A stretch of 64,000 nt of DNA from Brachycybe producta. Taxonomy: Eukaryota; Arthropoda; Diplopoda; Playtdesmida; Andrognathidae. A model generated the notes under the pieces. The model was not told where the DNA came from, searched no databases, and saw nothing but the letters and a program-made list of their open reading frames with translations. Made by a program: the position numbers and the translations under genes. This document shows positions 22,335 through 33,700 of the stretch, piece by piece. How positions within the stretch are numbered: the stretch's first letter is position 1; each line of letters starts with the position of its first letter. Location: assembly GCA_036925085.1 (NCBI GenBank), contig JAUPFP010000098.1, positions 82,501 through 146,500 on the forward strand, read 5' to 3'.

Positions 22335-23140
22335 GAGGCATAAACATATAAACCTACGTGTGCACGCACACACACGCATTAAAAATAACACACGCATTTT
22401 TTAAATGCGGCCAATGCTAACTTAAGATTTTATATTATTTTATATTATAAGATATATTCTTTTCAGAAGAATGCTTTTACATTGTAATAAACACGAAATT
22501 CATGACTTTATTGTTTGTCTTTTTTATATTTTCACAATAAAAAAGTTCAATCCGTTAATAATCACGTGACATCGTTATATAATACACAAAATCATGTTAT
22601 ACCTTGTGCACACATGAGCTAATTGAATTCAAATTAAATGTGTTTAGGTGAATTATACTGGAATCCAGTTAAAGACATGAACCTAAATAAGAATTGATTT
22701 TATTAATATTTTAAATTAAAATACTAAATCAATATTTTGTCAATAGTTTATATATTATATTTAAGTATTAATTTAGTATTTTCAGATTAACTGAATAAAT
22801 TGAATTCGACATATTGTTTGTTTGTCAGTCACAAGGCTCTGTAGAACACGTTTATTATTTAAATGCATTTAAATTATCAGGTGTGTACTAGGTATTATGC
22901 TATGTATATATGGCACATGTTTGAATAGAAAAAAAAAATCATCAATGATAGCTTTATACCATCATGTTTACATACAACTTCAAAACAGAAAATTAACTGT
23001 CAAAATTTGTTCCTGGTTCTAACTTTATTTGTGACCATGCAATTTCGAACGGATTCACATACATTATACTGACATCCATTATACTATACATGTGCAAAAT
23101 AAACACAAGCGTCAGTTTTAATTTCAAACACCTCATCATA
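22335..23140. other. Unassigned AT-rich spacer
   Basis: About 800 bp with no exon-like block. CACGCA runs near 22360-22390 and TTAATATT stretches only. Confidence 0.35.
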
Positions 23141-24710
23141 GTTATATGTAGGGTCAACGGTTTCATGCCCTAAAAATGAAAGAAATATGCTGTCATAAAT
23201 CCTAAAATATGCACTATTGGATGTCATTTGCATAATAATTTTTTTTTTTGGAATTGGACACAAATACAGATAAAATGACAAAAAAAAAAACACAATCACT
23301 GGAATTAATTGACAATACACAACAAAAAAACATTCTCAAATTTTCAAATATAAAGTTAAGAGCCTAGATACACAATCTCCATCTTGTTGTTTTGAGCAGA
23401 CGACAACGAGACAAATGAGTGTTACTAAAAGTGCAAGAAATACTCTCAAATTCGCTCAATGACGATACGGTAAAGCGCAAAATGCTGTACAAAGTATTGT
23501 TCATTAAGTGGTCGTTTTTTTTAACTCCAGGTTAAATCCCATAAGACCAAAAACCGTCCCACAAACATCTGAAGAACTCTCGTTGAAAACGATTTAGTAC
23601 ATTAACAAAAAAGTTAGCTCTTGCTTTCGTGTATTGGCTTCACGATGATTCCTTTTTTTCTAAATTTTGAACGGTCCATTCTATTTTTTTTAATAACATT
23701 TAAAATCTTACGTTTTTTTTTTTAAACACCACGTTAAATCCCATAGGACCAAAAAAAAACCATTTCACAAACATTTGAAGAACTCTAGTTAAAAACGACT
23801 TAGAACATTAACAAAAAAATTTAGCACGTGCATTAATCTAATGGCTTCATGATGTTTCCTTTTTACAACTTGAAATTATTTTTCTATTAATTATTATGTG
23901 ACCTCAAACCTGGAGAAAAAAAAAAACGTTAAAAAAACATTTTTAAATCAAAAACGTTCGCAGCACCAACATTCGGAGAAATTTTGAATTAAACGCTATA
24001 ACTAGGCTCTTAAGGGGATTTTCACGGAGTAGAGCTTTATACTTGGAGAAACTACATTCTATATCACAAGATGTAAATAAGTCATCGATGCGCAAAGAGT
24101 TTACGTCCCAGAGGGAGTAAAAACCTTTTTACCCGTTCTCAATAAACCCAAAAATGACCACAGTTGGCCGTTTCAGGGTTCGGCTTGCCGACTCACTCTG
24201 CCATATTAAAACCGACCAGGGATGGTCAATGCTTTTCGAGAGCAAAAAGTGCAACTTAAAACAAACAATATCATAAATAGACAAACTGATATCTTCAGTA
24301 AGATTTTCACCATTCAAAACTGCACAGATCTTCCAGGAGCTGTTCATAGCCTTTATTTTTCTGTAAACTACAGTTGACAATTTCTTTGTTGCTTTTTTTT
24401 TTTTTGGAAGTATTCCCAGTAGCACATTTTAAATTATCTTGCAGTTCTTGAATGAAACGAAATTTGTTCAGTTTCTTAAACTAAAATTAAAAAAAATCCT
24501 AATTTTTCTAGATAAAAAGTGTTAAATATGCCCTTAACATGTAAAATTCCCATAATATGCATGCAAAATACAAATACCCTTAAATATGCAATTATATGCA
24601 TTATTCGACTTCTTATCGCATGAATCGTGCTTAAATTTGATACAGCATGAAATAGAAAGACAGCAAAAAAGAATATGAATTTTCATAAAACCGATGTCCC
24701 TAGTTATATG
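23141..24710 (+). mobile_element. hAT-like element D3 with 8-bp duplication and nested family A
   Basis: Element 23149-24702 begins TAGGGTCAACGGTTT and ends AAACCGATGTCCCTA. Identical octamers GTTATATG flank it (23141-23148 and 24703-24710). About 900 bp remain after removing nested A5 (23356-24013). The right half has a minus-strand frame (24129-24425) ending IDHPWSVLIWQSESASRTLK that I do not recognise; it may be transposase debris. Ends match D1 and D2. Confidence 0.85.
23356..24013 (-). mobile_element. Family A copy A5, complete, nested in D3
   Basis: TTAA-GAGCCTAGATACACAATC at left, GCTATAACTAGGCTC-TTAA at right, reverse orientation with three modules. It lies inside the hAT element D3 without disturbing the D3 ends. 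Confidence 0.82.
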
Positions 24711-25249
24711 GAAGGAGGGAGAGATCTTACTGTTTAATATACACATTTATCACAAGAAAATGTCAAATATATTGACTAACCAACAAACTACATGTTAGAA
24801 ATATTCTCTATAGAAATTCAATATTTTTTATATTAAAATTGAAGCTCAAGCAGGTGTTTCTAAAAACTGAAGGAACCCCAAAACAGTGACGAATTGAAAT
24901 CTATTTTCAACAGAAATCCCTTAAGTCCCATCTAATTTCTTCATTTTCTATCTCAAAAATAAATAAAAGCCATCAACTTATTGATTTCTGACTGCATCAA
25001 AGATTCTCTAAATTTTCTCGCAACATTAATTTCAGAAACTATCTTTTCAACAAGAAAGAAAAAAAATCAGCTCTTAATATTTTGAAAGAGAATTGCACAC
25101 GCACACATCAGTAGGAGGTATTTTCAAATAAAAAACGCACATATAATGACATGAAAAAAAACCATGTGTACTAAGTAGAAACATACACAAGATGGAAAGA
25201 GCATGTGTAATCAAAACGAAAAATAAAAACGAGCACACAAAACAGCACA
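24711..25249. other. Unassigned spacer before the minisatellite
   Basis: AT-rich, no exon-like block. The last 100 bp hold AACGCACATA-like units that look like eroded outer copies of the array. Confidence 0.35.
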
Positions 25250-25962
25250 CACAGAATAAAAACACATGCAATAAAAGCGCGCATAGAGTAAAAGCACGCA
25301 CAACATAAAAGTACGCACAGAATATTAAACGACGCACAGAATATTAAAGGACGCACAGTGTAAAAGCACACGCACAGAATAAAACGCACGCACAGAATAA
25401 AACGCACGCACAGAATAAAACGCACGCACAGACTATTAAAGGACGCACAGACTATTAAAGCACGCAGAATAAAATGCACGCACGGAATAAAATGCACGCA
25501 CGGAATAAAAATGCACGCACGGAATAAAAATGCACGCACGGAATAAAAATGCACGCACGGAATAAAAATGCACGCACGGAATAAAAATGCACGCACGGAA
25601 TAAAAATGCGCGCACGGAATAAAAATGCGCGCACGGAATAAAAAAGCGCGCACGGAATAAAAAAGCGCGCACGGAATAAAAAAGCGCGCACGGAATAAAA
25701 AAGCGCGCACGGAATAAAAAAGCGCGCACGGAATAAAAAAGCACGCACGGAATAAAAAAGCACGCACGGAATAAAAAAGCACGCACGGAATAAAAAAGCA
25801 CGCACGGAATAAAAGCACGCACGGAATAAAAGCACGCACGGAATAAAAGTACGCACGGAATAAAAGTACGCACGGAATAAAAGTACGCACGGAATAAAAG
25901 TACGCACGGAATAAAAGTACGCACAGAATAAAAGTACGCACAAAATAAAAGCACATACAAAA
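25250..25962. repeat. Minisatellite, 17-19-bp unit AATAAAAxGCACGCACGG
   Basis: Roughly 35-40 tandem units built on GGAATAAAA then (A/T)GCACGCAC. Unit length shifts between 17, 18 and 19 bp in blocks: 17-mers with GTACGCAC at 25840-25940, 18-19-mers with AAAGCGCGC or AATGCACGC in the middle. Outer units are more diverged. The minus strand stays open in all three frames (up to 277 codons of FIPCVLLFRA-type repeats) only because the unit lacks stops. Confidence 0.95.
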
Positions 25963-26500
25963 TGACTGAAGCAAACACACTAAATTAAGGCATAGTGCAA
26001 CCAAAATGTGTACCCATGTGTACTACATGAAAAACTACACACACACACAAAAATAACGAGAACATAATTTAAATAAATGCACAAACAAGAATGAACATGC
26101 ACAAAATGAAAGCATACAGAATCAGAAGAAAAAAAACAAGAGAACATATACACATAAATCAGACTATACGCACAAAATAAAAAAGCGTAAACACAAAATA
26201 ACTAAAAGCACAGCAACAGGAAAGAGAACAACACCCACAACCAGAACGCACAATAACCAAATAAAAACGCGGCAATTTATTGAGCAACAAAAAGTCACTT
26301 TCTCGAATGAATTGTAAAACTGCTTTGTCTGTGTATAATGCTGTACAAACAAGGACAAAAACGTCGGAATTTATTTAAATTTAAATGAACCGGTTTTTTC
26401 TCAAAGTAAACTTTATTTTTGAGCTCTCCCATCTAAAAACCCAAACAGTAGTAAGGCGCTTATGAAGTATTTGAATAAAATAGTTAAATAATTTTATATA
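25963..26500. other. Unassigned spacer after the minisatellite
   Basis: Eroded ACACAAAATAAA-like units, then an H-like piece (GTCGGAATTTATTTAAATTT, about 26363). No exon-like block. Confidence 0.35.
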
Positions 26501-26912
26501 ATTAGTGGGGTAACCCGTCATAAATGATGGGAGCCAAATTCACAGGCAATTGTGCCCAGCATTAGAATTTCTTTTTCTCCACCCTTTTATGACGTCAGAC
26601 CAAGTAACAAACCAATTAGAAATTGATGACGTTCATAAAAGGGTGGTGCAAAAAAATTCTAATGATGGGTGCAATTGCCTGTGATAAATTCTAGTTTAAT
26701 TTTGCTATTATCCCCTCCCCTTTTTATATTTGAAAGAGAAAAAGAGCTTTTCGGGGTTCATGGGGAGAGATCGACATAATGTTGACCTTGAGAAAAAAAA
26801 GTGGTTCATTTAAATTTATATAAATTCTGATGTGCTTATGCATTTTTCTCCTTGTTTGCACAGCGTTACTGACACTGAAGTAAATAAAGATAGACGTGGC
26901 TTAATATATATA
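26501..26912 (-). mobile_element. Family H copy H7
   Basis: It starts ATTAGTGGGGTAACCCGTCA with hairpin ATAAATGATGGG, has the full inner palindrome with TATGACGTCAGACC and GATGACGTTCATAAAAGGG, then the TTGACCTTGAGAAAAAAAAG box, and ends GACGTGGCTTAATATATATA against H8. Confidence 0.78.
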
Positions 26913-27424
26913 ACTAGTGGGGTAACCCGTCCTAAATGACGGGAGCAAAATTCACAGGCAATTCTGCCCAGCATTAGAATTTCTTTTCCTCCGCCCTTTT
27001 ATGACGTCAAACCAAGTAACAAACCAATTAGAAATTGATGACGTTCATAAAAGGGCTGAGCAAAAGAAATTCTAATGCTGGGCACAATTGCCTGTGATAA
27101 ACTGTAGTTTAATTTTGCCACCATTATTTCCTCCCCTTTTTTATATTTGAAAAAGAAAATGAGTTTTTCATTTTCTCTGGTGTGCGCATGCGCGTCGTTT
27201 GTTCCTTTTTTACTCCTTTCATTTCAATTTCAGTCACCCCTCCCACTTTTTTCCCCTTCACGTTTCTCTCTCCCCCTTCTACACTTTCCAACCTTTTCCC
27301 TCCTCTCCAATTTAATATCATGGAGTTCTTGGAGACCTTGAGAAAAAAAGCGGTTCATTTATTCATTTAAATTTATATAAACTCCGATGTTACACACACA
27401 CAGACCTGGCTTAATATATATATA
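26913..27424 (-). mobile_element. Family H copy H8, near complete
   Basis: ACTAGTGGGGTAACCCGTCC, hairpin, palindrome with TATGACGTCAAACC, GTGTGCGCATGCGCGTCG, pyrimidine-rich strand, AAATTTATATAAACTCCGAT, a CA tract and ACCTGGCTTAATATATAT. It is head to tail with H7. Confidence 0.8.
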
Positions 27425-27439
27425 ATAATATATAATAAT

Positions 27440-27477
27440 TTTATGCGCCCGTCATTTATAACGGATTACCCCACTTG
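27440..27477 (+). repeat. Family H terminal stub H9
   Basis: CCCGTCATTTATAACGGATTACCCCACTTG is the terminal hairpin plus CTAG-like end of an H element in the opposite orientation, with nothing else attached. Confidence 0.65.
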
Positions 27478-27723
27478 TAAACCAGGAAACGTTACTAATT
27501 AGTTAAGAAATGTCTAATAAGCGTCAGTACACACTCGAGGGCAAAGTTGACTGATATTTTTTCTCCTAGGTAACACCAACCCTCCTTCTCTATTCTTTTT
27601 TAAAAAATTATAATTGATGCCAGCAATATATGTCAAATGAAAAACAAAAACCTAGTAACTAACTTTTTTCTTTTCTGTTTTTTTTTATTTTAATTTTAAT
27701 TGTATTCTTTTTTTTGTAAACAG

Positions 27724-27762
27724 CACCTCCACCAACCAGATCATGTGGACGCCGGAAATCCG
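27724..27762 (+). CDS. PRKAR2: PKA-RII exon: inhibitor (autophosphorylation) site
   Basis: Acceptor TTTTGTAAACAG, donor CCG-GTGAGT. It encodes (A)[12 protein letters not shown] and the first base of the next codon. RRKS occupies the catalytic cleft of PKA as substrate-like inhibitor. Serine, not glycine or alanine, marks a type II subunit. Entry phase leaves two bases (CA) to complete a codon from an unseen upstream exon. Confidence 0.92.
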
Positions 27763-30700
27763 GTGAGTTTGCATATTTAAATTTTGCAAATTAATCAAAA
27801 AAACATTCAAGGCGCACAAAAAAAAAAGAAAATTAAGAAAGTAAAGTTCAAATAAAAAGAAATGCCCTAATTGCCTGAATTTGTTTCATTAGTTTTTGCA
27901 GAACATTATAATCCGGAGGAGGATGATGATGACGTTGCTAAAGTAAAAAAATAAAAAGTTCACTTATCTTTGGAATTATCATTAAAAGGAAAAACTCAAT
28001 TATTCAATATTGAAATTGTATATATATATTTTTTTTCTCTATATATATTTCTCGTAGGTTGTGTTTCCTAAAACTGATGAGCAACGTCAGAGATTATCCG
28101 AGGCAGTCAAGGATATCTTTCTTTTCCGCTCATTGGATCATGTTAGTCTTTCTTCATTAAACTTGTTCATTTATTTAAAAAAAATGCCGTTTTCATACTA
28201 AAAACAACCACTTCTATCTATCCATCACAATTGCACCACATATACAAATCTCTAGCGACCAATAAAGTAGAAAAGTCCACCCATGTCTAGAGATAACCAT
28301 CCCTAAACATGGGTGGACTTTTTATACTTTGCCCAGAACTGGCAATTTTCTATTTAAAAAAAAACGCCTTTCGGCTCCTATGAGTCTCATGAACCTGGTT
28401 GGTGTTGTGGGCTTTTTTTTCTCTCGCTTTTTTGGGCCTTGTGGAGCTGGCGACCTTTTTGAAAGGGAGTCGCCAGAGGGTTTTGTGTCCCAGGTGGGCT
28501 TTTATAACATCACAGCCTAATAGCCTATGGTTTTTATGAGCCTCAAAGGGAATAGAGTAGGCTTTATAGGTAGGCTTGCTACCTGCCCTCTTTTGTGGAG
28601 GACAGTCCTCCATTCAGAAAAAAATGTCCTCCGTCCTCCACGAACGTATTTTAAGTTTTTATAAAATTTATTGTGTGGAGGACACGTTTGCCTCCGTGGA
28701 GGACGGTCCTGGCTGGAGAGCATTTCTGTCCTCCACAGGTGTCAATCCTATGTATAGGCCTCATGGCCCTTATCTACTTGGTAGGCTGCACTCACTATAA
28801 AGCAGTGGCGTAGCTAGGCTTTGTTGCGCCCCCCCCCCCCACCACTTAAAACTTTGCGCCCCGTATCTCCCTCTCCAAATAGCTCTCATACTGGGTGGGG
28901 GGTGCTATTTTGATGAACCAGAAAACAAGTCTGAACAACAGTAGGAACAGTCGGAAGGTCAGGAAAGGTTAGAAAATTAAGCTTGTTGCAGGGGTTCTGC
29001 CCTCCAGTTTCTAAAGAATTATTAAAACAAATTTGTCCATTGTTCCGACAGTTCCTCCCATTAATTAAATTAGGAAACAGTCGAACAATGGACTAATTTG
29101 ATTTAATAAGAATAATTCTTTAAAAACTGGGGCCTGCGCCCCCAACCACCCTGCAACAAGCTTAATTTAACTAAACCTAACCTTCCGACTGTCCCTACTA
29201 TTTTTCCGACTGTTCCTACCGTAGTTCCAACCTTTCCGCCGTGCACATTGATCTCTATGAAGATTTACTTGGTGCAAATATGTTGTTTTTTAAAGTAAAT
29301 ATTAAATGAAAGTCGATTTATATTCGAAATTAACTGAATAAATTAAGCAAGCGATTCAGAATCACTCGCTTAATTTATTCAATTATTTTTGAAAATACAT
29401 AACTTTCATTTCGTTTTTTTGCGCCCCCCAAACCTCCTGCGCCCCCCCCCCCACCCCGCAGTTCCTATAAAGTTTTGTTGGCTGGCGCTGAATTTTATTT
29501 CAGAAAATGTCAGGTCTCTACACAAGGTTAGGTTATGGGATACAATACTGACTAGGCCGAGTTATCCACATATTGAGAAATACCAAAAATTCAATTTAAC
29601 TAACCACAAAGCGAAGTTTTTCTCTTTCTCTCTCTCTCTCTCTCTCTCTAAAAATGTTTGTCTCAAAATGAAATTGCGACATTCTCAATGCAAGACAACG
29701 AAAAACTGTAGAGATTTGCTGCAGTGTAAACATTTGTATTTTAGTACAATTGTCTATATGGCTAAATCTCAGGATCTTTGACCTTCGAAGCATTTAATAC
29801 TTTTTATACAAAAGAAACAGTGACAATATTATAAAATACGAAAATGCCAACACTTTCAAATTTAAATTTTTAACACAAAGAAAACACACAAAAAAAATTA
29901 AATTAAATTTACTTACCGCATAGTGGTGAAGTTTTCACTTTTTCTCTCTGTCTTTCACTCTCTCCGCAAAATCTTCGTCACAAAAAGGCCATGTAACATT
30001 CTTAAAGAAAAAAAAGAACCAATTTAGTCAGCAACTAATGCCTAGTTCTCACAACCTTCATGTAGCTCAGGCTAAGGACTTAGCCTATGTATAAGGGTTG
30101 TGAGAACACACACTAGATGGTGGTCAAGGTCAAATGTTAGCTTTGGTTAGGTAGCCTTGGTTACCCATATGTAGCCTACACATTATTTAGTGTGAATGCA
30201 AAACAAAGTTAACTTGATCGTACGCTACCTGGTGGTCATAAATCTGAATAGAAAATGGGGTCATTCATTTTCTATTTTCATTGTTAGATGTTTCAGTGTA
30301 TTTGTTAATTTATTAAAGTAATTTAAAATTATCAATTGATCTTTATTTAATAATTACTTATTTCCATAAACTCTAAATCATCCGCCTACCTACAATTAAA
30401 ATATGTTGCATTTAGAGTGTGTTCAATGAAGACTCATGCAATTCAGTTTTGTTAGTATGGACATTATCAGCCATTTTCCCTCCAATTATGTGTACATTAT
30501 GCAGGCTATACACACGCACAATGTCCACACATAATGGCCAGTGCCAAATTTGTAAAAATGAAATAAATATGCTGTAGTGAGCGCCACCTTTAGTCAGGTC
30601 ACGAAGCCCATATGTAGCTGCTCACATGTGAACACAGTCGTTTAGCCAAGGCTATTTTAGCCCGAGCTACAAGAAGGTTGTGAGAACTAGGCATAATAGT

Positions 30701-33700
30701 GAATGTCCACCACAATGCAGAGATTTTGCTGTACAGTAGTTATGTGTCCAATTTGTACATTCTTCCCAGGAGAATTTAATTCTCCAGACACTTTTAAAGA
30801 TCAGTAAATAAACACTCAAAGCGAAATTCCACTTCAAAAGAGTATTATTTTTTTCAGGAGCAGATGCAAGAAGTCTTGGACGCAATGTTTGAGCGAACAG
30901 TGAGTTTTTAAACAAATACACTAAAAGTTTCATTAAGATGGTTTACGAAGATTTAAAGAGACCATTACCTCCAGAAATATCTTTTCAAAATATTGTCAAG
31001 ACTTACCCAAAGATTGCCAAAACGATTTTTAAAATTTAAAATAAGTCATTAATATAATTTAAAAATAAAAAAAAACAGTCGACTTTATATAAATGAACTT
31101 TATCAGATAGATGCGCCACCAAACAACAAACATTGGCAACCATTAAAACCATAAAAAAAACTTTAAATTGAAGTGACTTTTCCTGAGTCACCAAACGCGA
31201 CGCCATTTTAAATTTCCAAAAACTAAAATCTCCCCCCCCCCCTCTATTTTTGTGGCAAACGTTGTCACCTCACATTTCCTGAATTCCTTAATGGCATATA
31301 GGTATTATTCCCTATTCAATAATAGGTATTATTCACATCAGAATTCGAGTAGAGGAGTATACTTTGAGAGGTTTTGTTGCCAATGTCTGTTGTTTGGTGG
31401 CGCATCTATCTGATAAAGTTCATTTACATGAAGTCAACTGATTTTTAGTTTTTTTAAATTTTATTAATGACTTATTTTAAATTTTAAAAATCGTTTTGGT
31501 AATCGTTGAATAATTCTTGTCAATATTTTGACAAGAAATTTCTGGAGGTAATGGTCCTTTTAAGAACTCTGGTTATTCTGCGGTAAGGGAAGAATCACAC
31601 GTGCTGAAAAACCAACAGAAATTAAAACCAGAAATAAAAAATCTAGGGTCGTTGCACTGAAAGATATAAATGGCGCTTCTGCTAAAATGCCTTAGAAAGT
31701 GAAATTCAGTTGGATTTCATTATGCTTCTGTGATTATTCTCTAAGAAAAAAAAATTGAAATTGTGTTAAAAACTAGGATGGTAACTGAATCGCTTAAGAT
31801 GGCTGAATAGACATTTTGTTTTTGCCCCCCCCCCACCCATATGTGCCACTGCAATGGATAATGCTAAGCTCCACAGATAGTTTGGATATATGGAAAAAGT
31901 GAAGTGAACTTTTTTAAAAAAAAAAAAAGAAAACGAAAAAAATCAGATACTTTTCAAAACGAGAAAGGTACTTCAATTGCAAACTTACAATATCTTAAAA
32001 AATAAACATTTTCTAGTAGTTTGAAAATTACCCATTTTTGTTTTTTAGATTGATATTTCATGAAAAACTATTTTCGTCTTTATCAAACTATCTTAAAAAG
32101 TTTATTTTTAAAATATAACATCACTCTAAAACTTTTACCATTACCACCAAATATTCTAATATGTTTAAGTGATTGAGCTACTCTTCTAGCTTCTAAAGCA
32201 GCTATTACACTAGCAACTTTTAATGCAATAAAATGTGCAATGTGACATGCAACTTCAATGTTTATAGTGTAATATGACATGCAACTTGAAAAAACTTTCC
32301 TTTTAACTAGTTTCAAACTCAGTCTCATTGGGTTGCACATGTTCAACTTAGAGAGACTTTTTCAAGTAAACTTTCAGACAAACAACCAATCAGGCCGTTT
32401 GCCAGAAATGACATATGTAACATTGAACGAAAGATTCACAGCAGATCGCGTGGATAGAAAGTCATTTTACTTTTTAGCTGAATTTTACTTGGATATCCAG
32501 AATAGAATTGAAATTTTAAAATGCAGTAAAACGCGAATTAAAAGTAAAATGGCTTCCGATACTGTACGAGATTCACCCGAATGTCGGCCCCTTGACATAA
32601 ACGAAGTTTTGAACACTTGATTGCAACTAGGTTGCAAAGTGTGATGTGGAAGTTTATTACAAAGTTCTAGTTGCAAGTCACATCACAGGTTGCATTGCAA
32701 GTTTAATTGCATTAGAAGTTGCTAGTGTAATAGCGGCTTAAAACTCTTTCCAACTTCTATTAATTATGCTTCTGAAAGGCACAATAGTCAAGAGTTCGAG
32801 TGGTGTTTACTTTTTAAAACCAGCATAAAGCCCCTATCACACTAGCAACGTTTAATACAATTCAACCTGCAATGCAACTTGTGATGTGACTTGCAACTAG
32901 AACTTTGTAATGCAACTTGTGATGTGACTGCAACTGGAACTTTGTAATGAACTTTTTTACATGTAACTTATACATGTAACTTATACATGTAACTTATACA
33001 TGTAACTTATACATGTAACTTATACATGTAACTTATACATGTAACTTATACATGTAACTTATACATGTAACTTATACATGTAACTTATACATGTAACTTA
33101 TACATGTAACTTATACATGTAACTTATACATGTAACTTATACATGTAACTTATACATGTAACTTATACATGTAACTTATACATGTAACTTATACATGTAA
33201 CTTATACATGTAACTTATACATGTAACTTATACATGTAATGTGTATGTAATTCATACATGTAAGTAGTTTTACAACTTAGTTCCAATCAAGTTTTCAAAA
33301 CTTCTTATGTGTCCCACATTGTGGAAGCCATTTTAATCAGGTAACAGGAAGTTCATAAACCGGAAGTCATGAAAACGGAAATTCATTCAAACTTTTGATG
33401 TCAATTCTGGCATACAACCTGATTGGTTGTTTGTCAGAAAGTTTCATAAAGTATCTCAGAAATTGAACATGTTCAGCTCAATTAGACTGAGTCACACTAG
33501 TTGAAAATAAAGTTTTATCAAGTTGCATGTCACATCACACTGTCAACAAAGAAGTTGTTGCATGTCATATTTTAAGATTTATTGCATCAAAAGTTGCTAT
33601 ATTGTGATAGGGGCTTAACACTTTTTATTTTATCACCCAAAAGGTTTCCACTAATGAATTTGTAATAGTTCAAGGTGATGATGGAGACAATTTCTATGTC

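Larger units (their letters stand above)
28142..30857 (+). other. PKA-RII intron, repeat-filled
   Basis: It holds a small hairpin (28264-28330), a GTGGAGGAC mini-element (28590-28740), hAT-type element M1 (28803-29452), a TC run near 29628-29650 and PIF-like MITE J (30039-30693). The stretches 29453-30035 and 30694-30857 have no recognised feature. Confidence 0.7.

Noticed and set aside
25171..26004. 277-codon minus-strand open frame with FIPCVLLFRA repeats
   Set aside because: It is the translation of the minisatellite; all three frames are open there and the unit length varies, so no single frame is conserved.
27902..27942. Exon start at the TTTTTGCAG acceptor as the main form
   Set aside because: It gives RRKSEHYNP and loses the conserved VFAE after the inhibitor serine; the upstream acceptor restores the family pattern, so I use 27893 and keep this as an alternative.
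32279..32620. 113-codon frame as a gene
   Set aside because: Lies wholly inside MITE L1 and overlaps its inverted arms.
32958..33239. CRISPR-like direct repeats
   Set aside because: 13-bp units without spacers in an animal genome; a plain satellite.
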